Notes under the pieces: model-generated | The model's database searches: none | The model's input: the letters and a program-made list of their open reading frames with translations, nothing else | Told to the model about the DNA's origin: nothing | Shown here: positions 9,567 to 17,963 of the stretch, in pieces | How positions within the stretch are numbered: position 1 is the stretch's first letter | How the letters are laid out: each line of letters begins with the position of its first letter | Assembly (NCBI GenBank): GCA_003134765.1 | Contig: PLCM01000029.1 | Span: 92,891-156,890 of the forward strand | Source of the DNA: Spartobacteria bacterium | GTDB taxonomy: Bacteria > Verrucomicrobiota > Verrucomicrobiia > Chthoniobacterales > UBA10450 | Length of the DNA: 64,000 bases | Reading direction: 5' to 3' | Made by a program: the position numbers and the translations under genes

Positions 9567-10868
9567 ATGAGATTCCCGCTGGCGCTCACCACCAAGATCG
9601 CCGCTTATATCATCACCCAAAAGCTGCGCCGCACGCCGAAGTTTGCGACGGTTTTGCAGCTCGAGCCGTTGCATACGTGCAACCTAACCTGCACGGGCTG
9701 TGGACGTATCCGGGAATATTCGACGTCACTCAAGGACATCCTCCCCCTTGAAGATTGCCTCTCGGCCGCCCAGGAATGCAACGCCCCAATGATTTCGATA
9801 TGCGGCGGCGAGCCCCTTATCTATCCCCAGATCGAAGCGCTCGTGCAGGGCCTGCTCGATCAAAAGCGGATCGTTTACATCTGCACCAACGCGATGTTCA
9901 TGCGCAAAAAGATGCGCGAATGGATGGCGGCAGAGTTGCAGAAAGCGGATGCTGGAAAACGGAAAGAGCTCGAAGGAAAGCTGGATTTGCTCGTCGAGCG
10001 GGGATTGGTTTCGCAGAAAGATGCCGAGGTCGTTCGCCAGGGCCCGAAGGATTCCTCAAAGCCAGCCATCGGGCCAAGCCGCTGGATGTATTGGAACGTG
10101 CATCTGGACGGTCTCGAGCGGACGCACGATCTGATCGTGGAACGCGAGGGCGTTTTCAAGGAATGCATTCTCGCCATGAAAATGGCCAAACTGCTCGGTT
10201 ACCAGGTCGCGACCAACACGACCATCTACAAGGAAACCGACATGGCCGAGGTGGAGCAGATGTTCGATTTCCTTTCCGATCTCGGCGTGGACGGGCACAC
10301 GATCTCGCCCGGCTACGAGTACGACGCGGCCAAGAAAGACATGATCAAACGGCTGAACCTGCAGCCGGAGAATTTCTTCCTCACCCGCAAAATGACGATC
10401 GAGAAGTTCAAGAAGATCGAGGAGTGGATGGGCAAGTACACCCTCTTCGGGACTCCTATCTATTTCGAGTTCCTCGCTGGCAAACGCGACCTGAGCTGTT
10501 CCGCCTGGGCGATTCCAACCCGCAACATCCGCGGCTGGAAAGGCCCCTGCTATCTCATGACGGACGCGCATTATTCGAGCTACGCCGAGTTGCTCGAAAA
10601 AGTGGAGTGGGAAAAGTATGGTGTCGAAAAAGGCGTGGCGAAAGACAGCCGTTGCGAGAACTGCATGGTGCATTGCGGCTACGAGCCGACGGCCAGCCTG
10701 GGTCTCAACGCGCAGCGCGGGGACACTTGGAAAAACATCCGGTTTAATTTCGGGGCCAAACCGAAACCAACCGGCCGTGGCAACGAGATCACCGCGTTTA
10801 ACGGGGTGACTTCCGGCAACGGGCATTTGACCGGGAAACGCGCCGAAGTCGCCGCTCAAGCTTCCTGA
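9567..10868 (+). CDS. hpnH: Adenosyl-hopene synthase HpnH (radical SAM)
   Basis: 433 residues. HpnH joins the 5'-deoxyadenosyl group to diploptene, the first step of side-chain extension of bacteriohopanepolyols. The radical SAM motif CNLTCTGC (Cys 38, 42 and 45) follows the typical LEPLHT lead, and the GGEPL SAM-binding motif follows. A second cysteine group (CENCMVHCGYEP) lies near the C-terminus as in the family. Compared with usual HpnH proteins there is an extra stretch of about 45 residues (about 118-162) before HLDG. I start at ATG 9567 (MRFPLALTTKIAAYI), not upstream. The shc start codon follows 5 bases after the stop, indicating an operon. Confidence 0.93.
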   Translation: MRFPLALTTKIAAYIITQKLRRTPKFATVLQLEPLHTCNLTCTGCGRIREYSTSLKDILPLEDCLSAAQECNAPMISICGGEPLIYPQIEALVQGLLDQKRIVYICTNAMFMRKKMREWMAAELQKADAGKRKELEGKLDLLVERGLVSQKDAEVVRQGPKDSSKPAIGPSRWMYWNVHLDGLERTHDLIVEREGVFKECILAMKMAKLLGYQVATNTTIYKETDMAEVEQMFDFLSDLGVDGHTISPGYEYDAAKKDMIKRLNLQPENFFLTRKMTIEKFKKIEEWMGKYTLFGTPIYFEFLAGKRDLSCSAWAIPTRNIRGWKGPCYLMTDAHYSSYAELLEKVEWEKYGVEKGVAKDSRCENCMVHCGYEPTASLGLNAQRGDTWKNIRFNFGAKPKPTGRGNEITAFNGVTSGNGHLTGKRAEVAAQAS

Positions 10869-10873
10869 TCGCG

Positions 10874-12868
10874 ATGCCTCCCTCACCGGCGAACCTCGTC
10901 GCGTTACCGAGCGCCTTGCCGGATTCCACGGGCGCCTTTCCCGCGGCGGACCCGCAAATTGCGAGCGCGATCAAACGCGCGCAGGAAAATCTTCTGCGCC
11001 AACAGCATCCTGACGGTCACTGGTGCGGCGAGCTTCTCGTCGATAGCACTCTCTGCTCCGATTACATCCTCTTCATGCACTGGCTCGGCCAAGTGGATGA
11101 TGCCTTGCAGCAACGCTGCGTGCGCCACGTTCTCAAGCGCCAGCTCACCGACGGCGGCTGGAATATTTATTACGGCGGCCCAAGCGAAGTAAACGCGTCG
11201 GTCAAAGCGTACTTCGCGTTGAAGCTGGCCGGCCACTCGGCCGATCTGCCGTTCATGCAGGAGGCGCGCGCCAACATTCTTCGGCTCGGCGGCATCCCGA
11301 AGATGAACACCTTCAGCAAGCTCTATCTCGCACTGCTCGGCCAGTTCCCGTGGCAATATCTCCCCTCGATCCCCGTCGAGATGATCCTGTTCCCGAACTG
11401 GTCCTTCTTTAACATCTACAAGATGTCGTCCTGGAGCCGGGCGATGCTCATCCCGCTCGCGATCATTAATCATTTCAAGCCGACCCGTGAGCTGCCAGGG
11501 ATGAAGCAGCTCCACGAACTCTATCCGCTCGGCACGGAGCACATGGATTTTACCCTGCCGCGCGATCCGCGCTTTTTCGCGTGGCGGAATTTTTTCCTGC
11601 GCGCGGACCACGGACTCAAGATCATTTCCAAACTCGGTTGGCGTCCGATGCGGAAGCGCGCGCTCGAGGAAGCCGAACGCTGGATGCTGGAGCGGATCGG
11701 CAAGGGAAGCGACGGCCTCGCCGCGGTCTTCCCTGCCATGTTAAATGCGCTGATCGCGTTGCGCGCCCTCGGATATTCGACCAACCATCCGGTCTACGCG
11801 AAAGCCGCCCGGGATTTCGCGGGCCTCTTTGTCGACGATCCGGAAGATTTTCGCATTCAGCCCTGTCTTTCGCCAGTCTGGGATACCGCGATCAATGTCA
11901 TCGCGCTCGCCGAGTCCGGTTTGCCGGCCGAGCATCCCGCGCTCAGGAACGCGGCGAACTGGCTGGTCAATAAGGAAGTCCGGGTTCGCGGTGATTGGAC
12001 CGTGAACAACCCCCACACGGAAGCGAGCGGCTGGGCCTTCGAGTACAACAACGTCTACTACCCGGACACCGACGACACCGCGATGGTCCTGATGGCGCTG
12101 CGACTCGCGAAACCGGAGGATCAACAGGCGCTTGACGCGTTATTCCAGCGCGCGATTGCGTGGCAATTGAGTTTCCAGTGTCGCGATGGCGGCTGGGCGG
12201 CGTTCGACAAGGAAGTGACCAAGCACTGGCTGGAAGACATGCCGTTCGCCGATCACAACGCGATTCTCGATCCAACCTGCAGCGACCTGACCGCGCGCAC
12301 GCTCGAGCTCTTTGGCTACATCAATTTCGACGCAATGAAGCGATCGGTGCGCGGCGCCGTGCAGTACCTGATCGACACGCAGGACGACGACGGTTCGTGG
12401 TACGGTCGCTGGGGTGTGAACTACATTTACGGGACCTGGCAGGTGCTGCGCGGCCTGCGCGCAATCGGCGAAAACATGACGCAGGATTGGATTTTGCGCG
12501 GACGCGATTGGCTGGAGAGCTGCCAGAACGATGACGGCGGCTGGGGCGAGACCTGTGCGACGTATGAGAATCCGGTGCTGAAAGGCAAAGGGGAAAGCAC
12601 AGCGTCGCAGACGGCCTGGGCGATAATGGGAATTTGCGCGTGTGGCGATCTGGACCGGTCAAGTGTGCAACGAGGATTGCGTTACTTGCTTTCAACCCAA
12701 CGTAGCGATGGGGCGTGGGACGAACCGCAAATTACCGGCACCGGTTTCCCGCGCGTCTTTTATCTGAAGTACGACATGTACCGGCAAAACTTCCCGCTGC
12801 TCGCGCTGGCCACTTACATCAATTACCGCGGCGGGCTCGGCCATTATCCGAGTTTCTATCACTGCTAG
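10874..12868 (+). CDS. shc: Squalene-hopene cyclase
   Basis: 664 residues, typical for the class II triterpene cyclase that converts squalene to hopene/hopanol at the inner face of the cytoplasmic membrane. The acid motif DXDD is present as PDTDDTAM (about residue 396), and several QW repeats occur (DGGWAAFD, DDGSWYGRWG, DDGGWGETCAT, DGAWDE). The amphipathic membrane-plug region FPNWSFFNIYKMSSW is visible at about residues 175-190. It forms a two-gene operon with hpnH 5 bases upstream. Its TAG stop lies at the edge of a palindromic repeat (12867-12956). Confidence 0.97.
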   Translation: MPPSPANLVALPSALPDSTGAFPAADPQIASAIKRAQENLLRQQHPDGHWCGELLVDSTLCSDYILFMHWLGQVDDALQQRCVRHVLKRQLTDGGWNIYYGGPSEVNASVKAYFALKLAGHSADLPFMQEARANILRLGGIPKMNTFSKLYLALLGQFPWQYLPSIPVEMILFPNWSFFNIYKMSSWSRAMLIPLAIINHFKPTRELPGMKQLHELYPLGTEHMDFTLPRDPRFFAWRNFFLRADHGLKIISKLGWRPMRKRALEEAERWMLERIGKGSDGLAAVFPAMLNALIALRALGYSTNHPVYAKAARDFAGLFVDDPEDFRIQPCLSPVWDTAINVIALAESGLPAEHPALRNAANWLVNKEVRVRGDWTVNNPHTEASGWAFEYNNVYYPDTDDTAMVLMALRLAKPEDQQALDALFQRAIAWQLSFQCRDGGWAAFDKEVTKHWLEDMPFADHNAILDPTCSDLTARTLELFGYINFDAMKRSVRGAVQYLIDTQDDDGSWYGRWGVNYIYGTWQVLRGLRAIGENMTQDWILRGRDWLESCQNDDGGWGETCATYENPVLKGKGESTASQTAWAIMGICACGDLDRSSVQRGLRYLLSTQRSDGAWDEPQITGTGFPRVFYLKYDMYRQNFPLLALATYINYRGGLGHYPSFYHC

Positions 12869-12956
12869 GTGGATCGAGTGCTCCACCGCCCGATGTCAAA
12901 GTATTCCGGCGCAGCCGCAAAATAAAACATCGCCCGACGAAGCGGCCGATCCACCT
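12867..12956. repeat. Palindromic repeat, GTGGATCG/CGATCCAC family (copy 1)
   Basis: Begins AGGTGGATCGAGTGCTCCACC and ends GCGGCCGATCCACCT, about 90 bases. A second copy with the same ends lies at 15619-15708. It directly follows the shc stop codon. Confidence 0.7.
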
Positions 12957-12958
12957 CT

Positions 12959-13380
12959 ATGGCGCTGTTCCCAAGTGCCAGCGCCGCTTCGCCAATCGCA
13001 ACCAATCCCATGCGTGCGGCCGATATGAACTCGCCCCTCATTTCATGGGGAAACCGAAAAGCGTCCGCGACATCTTCGATAAGCTCTTGCGGGTCGCGAA
13101 GCAGAGCGGCCCGGTGACCGTTCTCCCGGAAAAAACGCGGATCGCCTTCCAGGTGCGGATGAGCTTCGCGGCCTTCGTTATCCGGCGGAATTGGGTGGAC
13201 GGCCACGTCGTGCTCGCCCGTCGTCTTGAGAATCCGCGCTTCCGTCGCATCGAAACGTTCTCGCCGCGAAATCACCTGCACGCCTTTCGTTTCACGCATG
13301 TCGATGAAATCGATGCCGAAGTCGCCGCCTGGTTCGCCGAAGCGTACCGAGTGGGCGAGCAGCTTCAGCTGAAGAGGTAG
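12959..13380 (+). pseudogene. DUF5655 protein, start region probably frameshifted
   Basis: The frame ending at 13380 encodes KCQRRFANRNQSHACG followed by a full DUF5655 domain (GPVTVLPEKTRIAFQVRM, then RRIETFSPRNHLHAFR). Relatives begin with a short zinc-ribbon-like lead of the type PKCGRRFANRNQSHSC a few residues after the start Met. Here the only suitable ATG (12959) is in another frame: ATG-to-stop is 422 bases, one short of a multiple of three, so one base seems lost near 12970. Translation could still start at ATG 13045 (111 residues) without the lead. Domain confident; whether the gene still works is uncertain. Confidence 0.68.
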
Positions 13381-13396
13381 AGGAGCGCTTCTAGCC

Positions 13397-13478
13397 GTCA
13401 TCCCGAGCGAAGTCGAGGGATCCCGTGTTGTTACCCGCACGTTTCGCAACGGGATCCCTCGACGTCGCTCGGGATGAC
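13397..13478. repeat. Palindromic repeat, GTCATTCCGAGCG family (copy 3)
   Basis: GTCATCCCGAGCGAAGTCGA to TCGACGTCGCTCGGGATGAC with GGGATCCC arms inside. It lies in front of the superoxide dismutase gene; an ATG within it (13474) opens the upstream extension of that gene but is not a likely start. Confidence 0.85.
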
Positions 13479-13533
13479 TGGCGGACACCTCATCCCATTG
13501 ACGCGCCGCCTTCCCGGCGGGACATTCAATATT

Positions 13534-14133
13534 ATGGCTTACGAATTACCTAAACTCCCTTACGCCTACGACGCTCTGGAACCGCATATCGACGCGCGCA
13601 CGATGGAGATCCATCACACGAAACATCACCAGACTTACATCACCAATGTGAATAACGCGCTCAAGGACAAGCCCGACCTGGCCGCGAAATCGGTCGAAGA
13701 CCTGATCAAGGACCTCAACTCGGTGCCCGAAGATATTCGCGCGGTCGTGCGCAACAACGGAGGCGGACACGCCAATCATTCCTTCTTTTGGAAAATCATG
13801 GGCCCGAACGCTGGAGGGGAGCCTTCCGGAAAGTTGGCCGACGACATCAAGTCCGCTTTCGGGAGCTTCGACGCCTTCAAGGAAAAGTTCGCGGCGGCCG
13901 GCGCGGGACGTTTCGGCAGCGGCTGGGCCTGGCTGATCAAGAACAAGAGCGGAAAGCTAGAAGTAATCTCAACGCCGAACCAGGATAGCCCGCTCATGGA
14001 CGGGAACACGCCACTGCTGGGTGTCGACGTCTGGGAGCATGCTTATTACCTCAACTACCAGAACCGCCGGCCTGACTACATCAAGGCGTGGTGGAACGTC
14101 GTAAATTGGGCCGAAGTCGCGAAGAATTATTGA
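13534..14133 (+). CDS. sodA: Superoxide dismutase, Mn/Fe family (Mn-type sequence)
   Basis: 199 residues, cytoplasmic, no signal peptide. The metal ligands are in [12 protein letters not shown], in [11 protein letters not shown], and the Asp and His in [15 protein letters not shown] and GSGWAWL favour the manganese type over iron. ATG 13534 ([18 protein letters not shown]) is the family start; an in-frame ATG at 13474 lies in repeat DNA and is rejected. It converts superoxide to peroxide and oxygen. High confidence for the family, moderate for the metal. Confidence 0.96.
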   Translation: MAYELPKLPYAYDALEPHIDARTMEIHHTKHHQTYITNVNNALKDKPDLAAKSVEDLIKDLNSVPEDIRAVVRNNGGGHANHSFFWKIMGPNAGGEPSGKLADDIKSAFGSFDAFKEKFAAAGAGRFGSGWAWLIKNKSGKLEVISTPNQDSPLMDGNTPLLGVDVWEHAYYLNYQNRRPDYIKAWWNVVNWAEVAKNY

Positions 14134-14147
14134 TTCGCGCGATAAGT

Positions 14148-14201
14148 GGTAGGGACGCCGCGCTGCGGTGTCCGTGGACGGCGCAGCGCGCCGTCCCTAC
14201 C
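14148..14201. repeat. Palindromic repeat GGTAGGGACGCC...GTCCCTACC
   Basis: GGTAGGGACGCCGCGCTGCG pairs with CGCAGCGCGCCGTCCCTACC. It ends two bases before the dapL start codon at 14204, so no normal Shine-Dalgarno sequence can precede that ATG outside the repeat. Confidence 0.8.
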
Positions 14202-14203
14202 CA

Positions 14204-15436
14204 ATGGCGTACCTAAACGACAACTACCTCAAGCTCCAGGCCGGCTATCTCTTCCCCGAGATCGCCCGGCGCGTGCGCGAGTTTTGCGATGCGAATCCGG
14301 ACGCAGCCAAGCGCGTGATTCGTTGCGGCATCGGTGACGTCACCGAACCGTTGCCGTCCGCCGTCATTGCCGCGATGCATCGCGCGGTGGACGAGCTGAG
14401 CGTGCGGGAAACTTTCCGAGGCTACGGCCACGAGCAGGGCTTGGAATCGCTCCGCGCAACGATCGCGCAGCAGGATTACCGCGATCGCGGGATCGAAATC
14501 GCCCCGGACGAAATATTTGTTTCGGAAGGATCGAAGTCGGATTGCGGTTACATTCTCGATGTTCTGGGCGATCGGAATCGAATCGCGATCACCGATCCGG
14601 TTTATCCCGCTTACGTCGACACGAACGTCATGGCAGGGCACACCGGTGGCGCTGGCGAATCCGGACGCTACGAAGGAATCACCTATCTGCCTTGCCGGCC
14701 GGCGAACCACTTCGTGCCGGAGCCTCCGAACGAACCGGTCGACATCATCTACCTTTGCTTTCCGAACAATCCCACAGGGGCGGTGGCGTCGCGAGAGCAG
14801 TTGGGTCGTTGGGTGGAATACGCTCGCAAACACGGGGCGATTATCCTCTTTGACGCCGCTTATGAGGCCTACATCAGCGATCCGGCTATTCCGCATTCGA
14901 TTTACGAAATTCCCGGGGCCCAGGAGTGCGCCGTCGAATTTCGCAGCTTCTCGAAGAACGGTGGATTCACCGGAGTGCGGTGCGGTTTTACGGTCATGCC
15001 GAAGGCGCTGCTCGCCCGCGCGAGCGATGGTCGCCGGCTGCCGTTGCATTCCCTCTGGCATCGGCGGTGGAGCACGAAAGCGAATAGCGTCGGTTATCCG
15101 GTGCAACGCGGAGCGGAAGCGGTGTATTCCGCCGAAGGAAAGAGTCAGGTGCGCCATCTCATTGATCATTACATGGGAAACGCGAGCATCCTGCGCCAGG
15201 CGGCCCAGCGCGCCGGCCTTTGCGTCTACGGGGGCGTCAACGCCCCCTACATCTGGGTGGAGACACCCGCGGGCCTGACGAGCTGGCAGATGTTCGACCG
15301 GATGTTGCGGGAGCTGAATGTCGTCGTCACGCCGGGCAGCGGTTTCGGCGCCTGCGGCGAAGGGTTCTTTCGCATCTCCGCTTTCAACAGCCGCGAGAAC
15401 GCGGAGGAAGTCGGCCGGCGGCTGGGGAATCTGTAA
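14204..15436 (+). CDS. dapL: LL-diaminopimelate aminotransferase
   Basis: 410 residues. DapL makes LL-diaminopimelate directly from tetrahydrodipicolinate, bypassing the succinylase steps of lysine and peptidoglycan precursor synthesis. The fold-type I PLP enzyme markers are visible: [20 protein letters not shown] and the PLP lysine in [16 protein letters not shown]. The start [20 protein letters not shown] matches the family; the in-frame extension to 14168 is repeat-derived. DapL is common in Chlamydiae, Verrucomicrobia and plants, which supports the suggested lineage. Confidence 0.96.
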   Translation: MAYLNDNYLKLQAGYLFPEIARRVREFCDANPDAAKRVIRCGIGDVTEPLPSAVIAAMHRAVDELSVRETFRGYGHEQGLESLRATIAQQDYRDRGIEIAPDEIFVSEGSKSDCGYILDVLGDRNRIAITDPVYPAYVDTNVMAGHTGGAGESGRYEGITYLPCRPANHFVPEPPNEPVDIIYLCFPNNPTGAVASREQLGRWVEYARKHGAIILFDAAYEAYISDPAIPHSIYEIPGAQECAVEFRSFSKNGGFTGVRCGFTVMPKALLARASDGRRLPLHSLWHRRWSTKANSVGYPVQRGAEAVYSAEGKSQVRHLIDHYMGNASILRQAAQRAGLCVYGGVNAPYIWVETPAGLTSWQMFDRMLRELNVVVTPGSGFGACGEGFFRISAFNSRENAEEVGRRLGNL

Positions 15437-15440
15437 GGGC

Positions 15441-15515
15441 TGGAGACGGCCTGCCCCCAGGCCGTTGAGTGGACTCGTGGCGCTCGTCCTCCGGCACGAG
15501 GGCGTGCCGGCTCCA
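15441..15515. repeat. Double-hairpin repeat, GGAGACGGCCTGCC / GCCGGCACGAGGGCGTGCCGGC family (copy 1)
   Basis: Hairpin one is ACGGCCTGCCCCCAGGCCGT; hairpin two is CCGGCACGAGGGCGTGCCGG; the outer ends TGGAG...CTCCA are complementary. Other copies are at 23127-23194 (same orientation) and 38363-38436 (reverse). Confidence 0.85.
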
Positions 15516-15618
15516 ATGGCGGTCGAGCCGCGGTTGTCGTCAGGACGCTCGTTCGGCTCGACGGAGTCTCGCCCTGCCAAATTCAGCCTCCGAGAAGCTT
15601 GCGATGAGCGTGTTTTTG

Positions 15619-15708
15619 GGTGGATCGTGGGTTCCGCCGCGCGATGCCAATAACCCCCGGCGGCGCCGGCAAATTCTAAGCATCGAGCGACGGAGCTCTC
15701 GATCCACT
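15619..15708. repeat. Palindromic repeat, GTGGATCG/CGATCCAC family (copy 2)
   Basis: Starts GGTGGATCGTGGGTTCCGCC and ends GAGCTCTCGATCCAC, about 90 bases, matching the ends and length of the copy after shc. Confidence 0.7.
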
Positions 15709-15753
15709 TGTCGCGGCACCGCGGCGCGGGTAAATTTCGCGCTCAGAAAAGTC

Positions 15754-16257
15754 ATGGCCGTCACCACCAAGAATCTCCCACAGCTTTATCGTTTCTGTTT
15801 CCTGATGACCGGCGACGCCTCGAAGGCGCAGTCCGCGTTTCAGGACACAGTGCGTGAAGCGGCATCGCGTTCGGCCGGCGACGAGCCGCCCCCGGACCGG
15901 CTTTGGTTTTTTCGCGACGCTCGCGGACGTTGTCTGGCGGTCGGCGAACAGGGTCTGCAAGCCGAGCCGGGAATGCTGGAGGAAGCCGAAATCTCGCCGA
16001 TGGCGCCGGAGCAGATAGCGTCGCTCGCGCCAGCCCAACTCGCTCTTTGGATTTCCGCCGCGCCCGAGCCGCAACGCAGCGCCCTCGCGCTTTTCTATCT
16101 CGATGAATTCAGCCTCGCAGAATTGCTTTCGCTGCTGGAGATGAAAGCGGGCGAATTCTCCGAGCTCATTTGCAGCGGCCGCCGGCAATTTCAGTCGTGG
16201 CTCGATTCCACGATTGCCTATTATGAAGGAGGAGCGTTCGATGCCGGACAAATCTGA
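15754..16257 (+). CDS. ECF-like sigma factor (divergent)
   Basis: 167 residues. An N-terminal segment LPQLYRFCFLMTGDASKAQS looks like sigma region 2, and PEPQRSALALFYLDEFSLAE with the following helices like region 4. The middle is shortened and diverged. ATG 15754 is chosen because everything upstream is repeat DNA. The next gene starts inside its 3' end (17-base overlap) and encodes a membrane protein, the usual arrangement of a sigma factor with its anti-sigma partner. The sigma call rests on pattern and context and is moderate. Confidence 0.66.
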   Translation: MAVTTKNLPQLYRFCFLMTGDASKAQSAFQDTVREAASRSAGDEPPPDRLWFFRDARGRCLAVGEQGLQAEPGMLEEAEISPMAPEQIASLAPAQLALWISAAPEPQRSALALFYLDEFSLAELLSLLEMKAGEFSELICSGRRQFQSWLDSTIAYYEGGAFDAGQI

Positions 16258-17005
16258 GCTGCTCCTCGGTTGTGCGCCGATCACGGAAAAGCCCGGGATT
16301 GATCGCGCGATGCGGGTCGCGATCAATCGGGCGCGGCACGGAAAAAAAGCGGCGACGTTCGGTCATCAGCAAGCGTTTGACGCCGCGATCGCAAAACTGG
16401 TCCGCGACATTCCGGTCGACGCGGAAATCGCCGAATGGTTCGCGAAGGAGAACCTGGTGCCAGTTGTCCGGCACGGCTGGAAAAGAATTGTCCGCAACCC
16501 CGTGGTGATCGCGATCGCCATCGCGTTGCTCGTGATTGGTGCGGTTGCGTCTTATCGCGTTTACGAACATTTCCACGATTTTCCCGGGGCCGACAAGGCG
16601 CGGCGGCTGTTGACGGTTGGCGCGTCGAACCGATCGGTCCTGCTCGATCCGTTGCAGACCGACGCCGGCGCCCTAAGCGATCTTTTTTTCCTGAAGCACC
16701 GGCTCGAGCACTACGACGTGCCCTCGGAGTTCGCGGAATTTCGAACCCTCGGCACCCGGGTCTTTGACGACGATGAAGTCCGTCGGGTCGCTCAAATCTG
16801 GATCAAGGAAAAACGGATGCAGTTTTTCCTTTTCCCGGCCGAGCCGGACAAGGATGGGAAGGTCACCGATTTTTCCGACTGGCGCTTCGTCGAGCTGGAA
16901 GGATGGACGGGCGCGGTCACGCAGCGGAACGGCGTCTGTTTCATGGCCGCCCTCCACGGCGGCGAGAAAGATCTTCGACCGTATCTCGACAAGAAAAAGC
17001 AGTGA
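16241..17005 (+). CDS. Single-pass membrane protein, possible anti-sigma partner
   Basis: 254 residues with one membrane helix (PVVIAIAIALLVIGAVASY, about residues 88-106), a cytosolic N-terminal part and a 140-residue domain on the other side. A near-perfect Shine-Dalgarno (AAGGAGGAG at 16226-16234) lies in front of ATG 16241, which decides the start. It overlaps the preceding sigma-like gene by 17 bases, so the two are probably translationally coupled. No zinc anti-sigma motif (HxxxCxxC) is present. The anti-sigma role is inference from position and topology. Confidence 0.7.
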   Translation: MPDKSELLLGCAPITEKPGIDRAMRVAINRARHGKKAATFGHQQAFDAAIAKLVRDIPVDAEIAEWFAKENLVPVVRHGWKRIVRNPVVIAIAIALLVIGAVASYRVYEHFHDFPGADKARRLLTVGASNRSVLLDPLQTDAGALSDLFFLKHRLEHYDVPSEFAEFRTLGTRVFDDDEVRRVAQIWIKEKRMQFFLFPAEPDKDGKVTDFSDWRFVELEGWTGAVTQRNGVCFMAALHGGEKDLRPYLDKKKQ

Positions 17006-17068
17006 CGGCGGCCAAAAGTCATGGCGTTGACATTGCAGCGCCCCGACGTTCAATTGGTCGCCGCAAAC

Positions 17069-17140
17069 GCCAGGGTAGCTCAGCGGTAGAGCAGGGGACT
17101 CATAAGCCCTTGGTCGGGAGTTCGATTCTCCCCTCTGGCA
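17069..17140 (+). tRNA. tRNA-Met (CAT anticodon)
   Basis: A full cloverleaf can be drawn: acceptor GCCAGGG with CTCTGGC, D arm GCTC...GAGC, anticodon loop CTCATAA (anticodon CAT), and T arm GGGAG-TTCGATT-CTCCC. Discriminator A is at 17140 and CCA is not encoded. The stem GGGGA/GCCCT around CTCATAA is common in elongator tRNA-Met. The initiator stem of three G-C pairs is absent. A lysidine-modified tRNA-Ile with CAT cannot be excluded by eye. Confidence 0.92.
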
Positions 17141-17459
17141 CATTCTCGAACGCAAAGCTTTTGAGCGCCGGCGGCGCGAAGGATTACAGCCCGAAGTGAA
17201 GCGCAGCGAAACTCCGGGGATCGGGATCGCCAATGACCAAACCTGCAAGGGGTGACGGAAGCTGCGCTGTCTCGAATGTCCTCGACCGTTCCATCGCCCC
17301 TAATTCAGGGGCTTTCTTCCTGTTGGACCCGAACCCCGGAGCTCCGCTTCGCTGCACTCCGGGCTCTAGATCCGACGCCCCCATTGGGGCTACGTCGAAA
17401 CCGCACCCCAACACGGCATGTAGCCAACACGGATTTTTGAGTGAACAATTCAGCTCACG
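17141..17459. other. Gene-free gap of about 319 bases after tRNA-Met
   Basis: Contains partly complementary pieces (CGAAGTGAAGCGCAGCGAAACTCCGGGG near 17190 and CCCCGGAGCTCCGCTTCGCTGCACTCCGGG near 17335), so it probably holds an old palindromic element. No supported gene was found. Short frames here do not resemble proteins. Confidence 0.5.
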
Positions 17460-17906
17460 GTGAACGAACTTTATCTGGAGGATCTGCACGTCGGTGATCG
17501 CTTTGGCTCCGACACGGTTGCGGTCACCGAGGAAAGCATCATCGCATTCGCGCGCGAGTTCGATCCGCAGCAATTTCATCTCGACGCGAAGGCGGCCGAA
17601 GAAAGCATTTTCAAAGGTCTGTCTGCCAGCGGATGGCACACCGCGGCGATGAGCATGAAATTGTTTATCACCGGCGAATTGAAACTCGCAGGCGGTTCCG
17701 TTGGTCTAGGGGTCGACGAACTTCGCTGGCCGCAGCCGGTGCGCCCGGGCGATATCCTGCGCCTCGAAACGGAGATTCTCGACATGCGCGCGTCGCGCTC
17801 GAAACCGGACCGCGGTATCATCCGCATCCGCAATGTCACCACGAATCAACGCGACGAAATCGTTCAGACTTTCGCGGCGTTCGTGATGGTTCGCCGCCGG
17901 TTGTAG
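17460..17906 (+). CDS. MaoC-like dehydratase
   Basis: 148 residues forming one hot-dog fold. The hydratase motif region reads FAREFDPQQFHLD, followed by GLSASGWHTAAMSMKL, as in MaoC/(R)-specific enoyl hydratases. The start is GTG 17460 (MNELYLEDLHVGDRFGSD). Such enzymes hydrate 2-enoyl-CoA or related thioesters; the substrate is not evident. It converges on the PlsC/acyl-ligase gene, and its TAG stop is part of the palindrome at 17902-17963. Confidence 0.88.
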   Translation: MNELYLEDLHVGDRFGSDTVAVTEESIIAFAREFDPQQFHLDAKAAEESIFKGLSASGWHTAAMSMKLFITGELKLAGGSVGLGVDELRWPQPVRPGDILRLETEILDMRASRSKPDRGIIRIRNVTTNQRDEIVQTFAAFVMVRRRL

Positions 17907-17963
17907 CCACGGCCCTGCGGGCCGTTCCCGTTTTCCGAGACGGCCCACAGGGCCGTGGCTACA
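17902..17963. repeat. Palindrome between convergent genes, TTGTAGCCACGG...CCGTGGCTACAA
   Basis: The arms TTGTAGCCACGGCCCTG and CAGGGCCGTGGCTACAA enclose a short loop. The TAG in each arm is the stop codon of one of the two convergent genes. It probably also works as a bidirectional terminator. A related element lies at 24526-24603. Confidence 0.85.

Larger units (their letters stand above)
15437..15753. other. Gene-free gap of about 317 bases filled with three repeat types
   Basis: Between dapL and the sigma factor gene. It holds a double-hairpin repeat (15441-15515), a half copy of the GGCTCGACGGAGTCTCGCCCT family (about 15555-15580) and a GTGGATCG/CGATCCAC repeat (15619-15708). An open frame runs through it in phase with the sigma gene, but its composition is that of the repeats. 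Confidence 0.65.

Noticed and set aside
12865..13488. Minus-strand frame of 207 codons opposite the DUF5655 gene
   Set aside because: The plus strand carries the recognisable DUF5655 domain; the opposite frame shows no family pattern and runs into repeat DNA.
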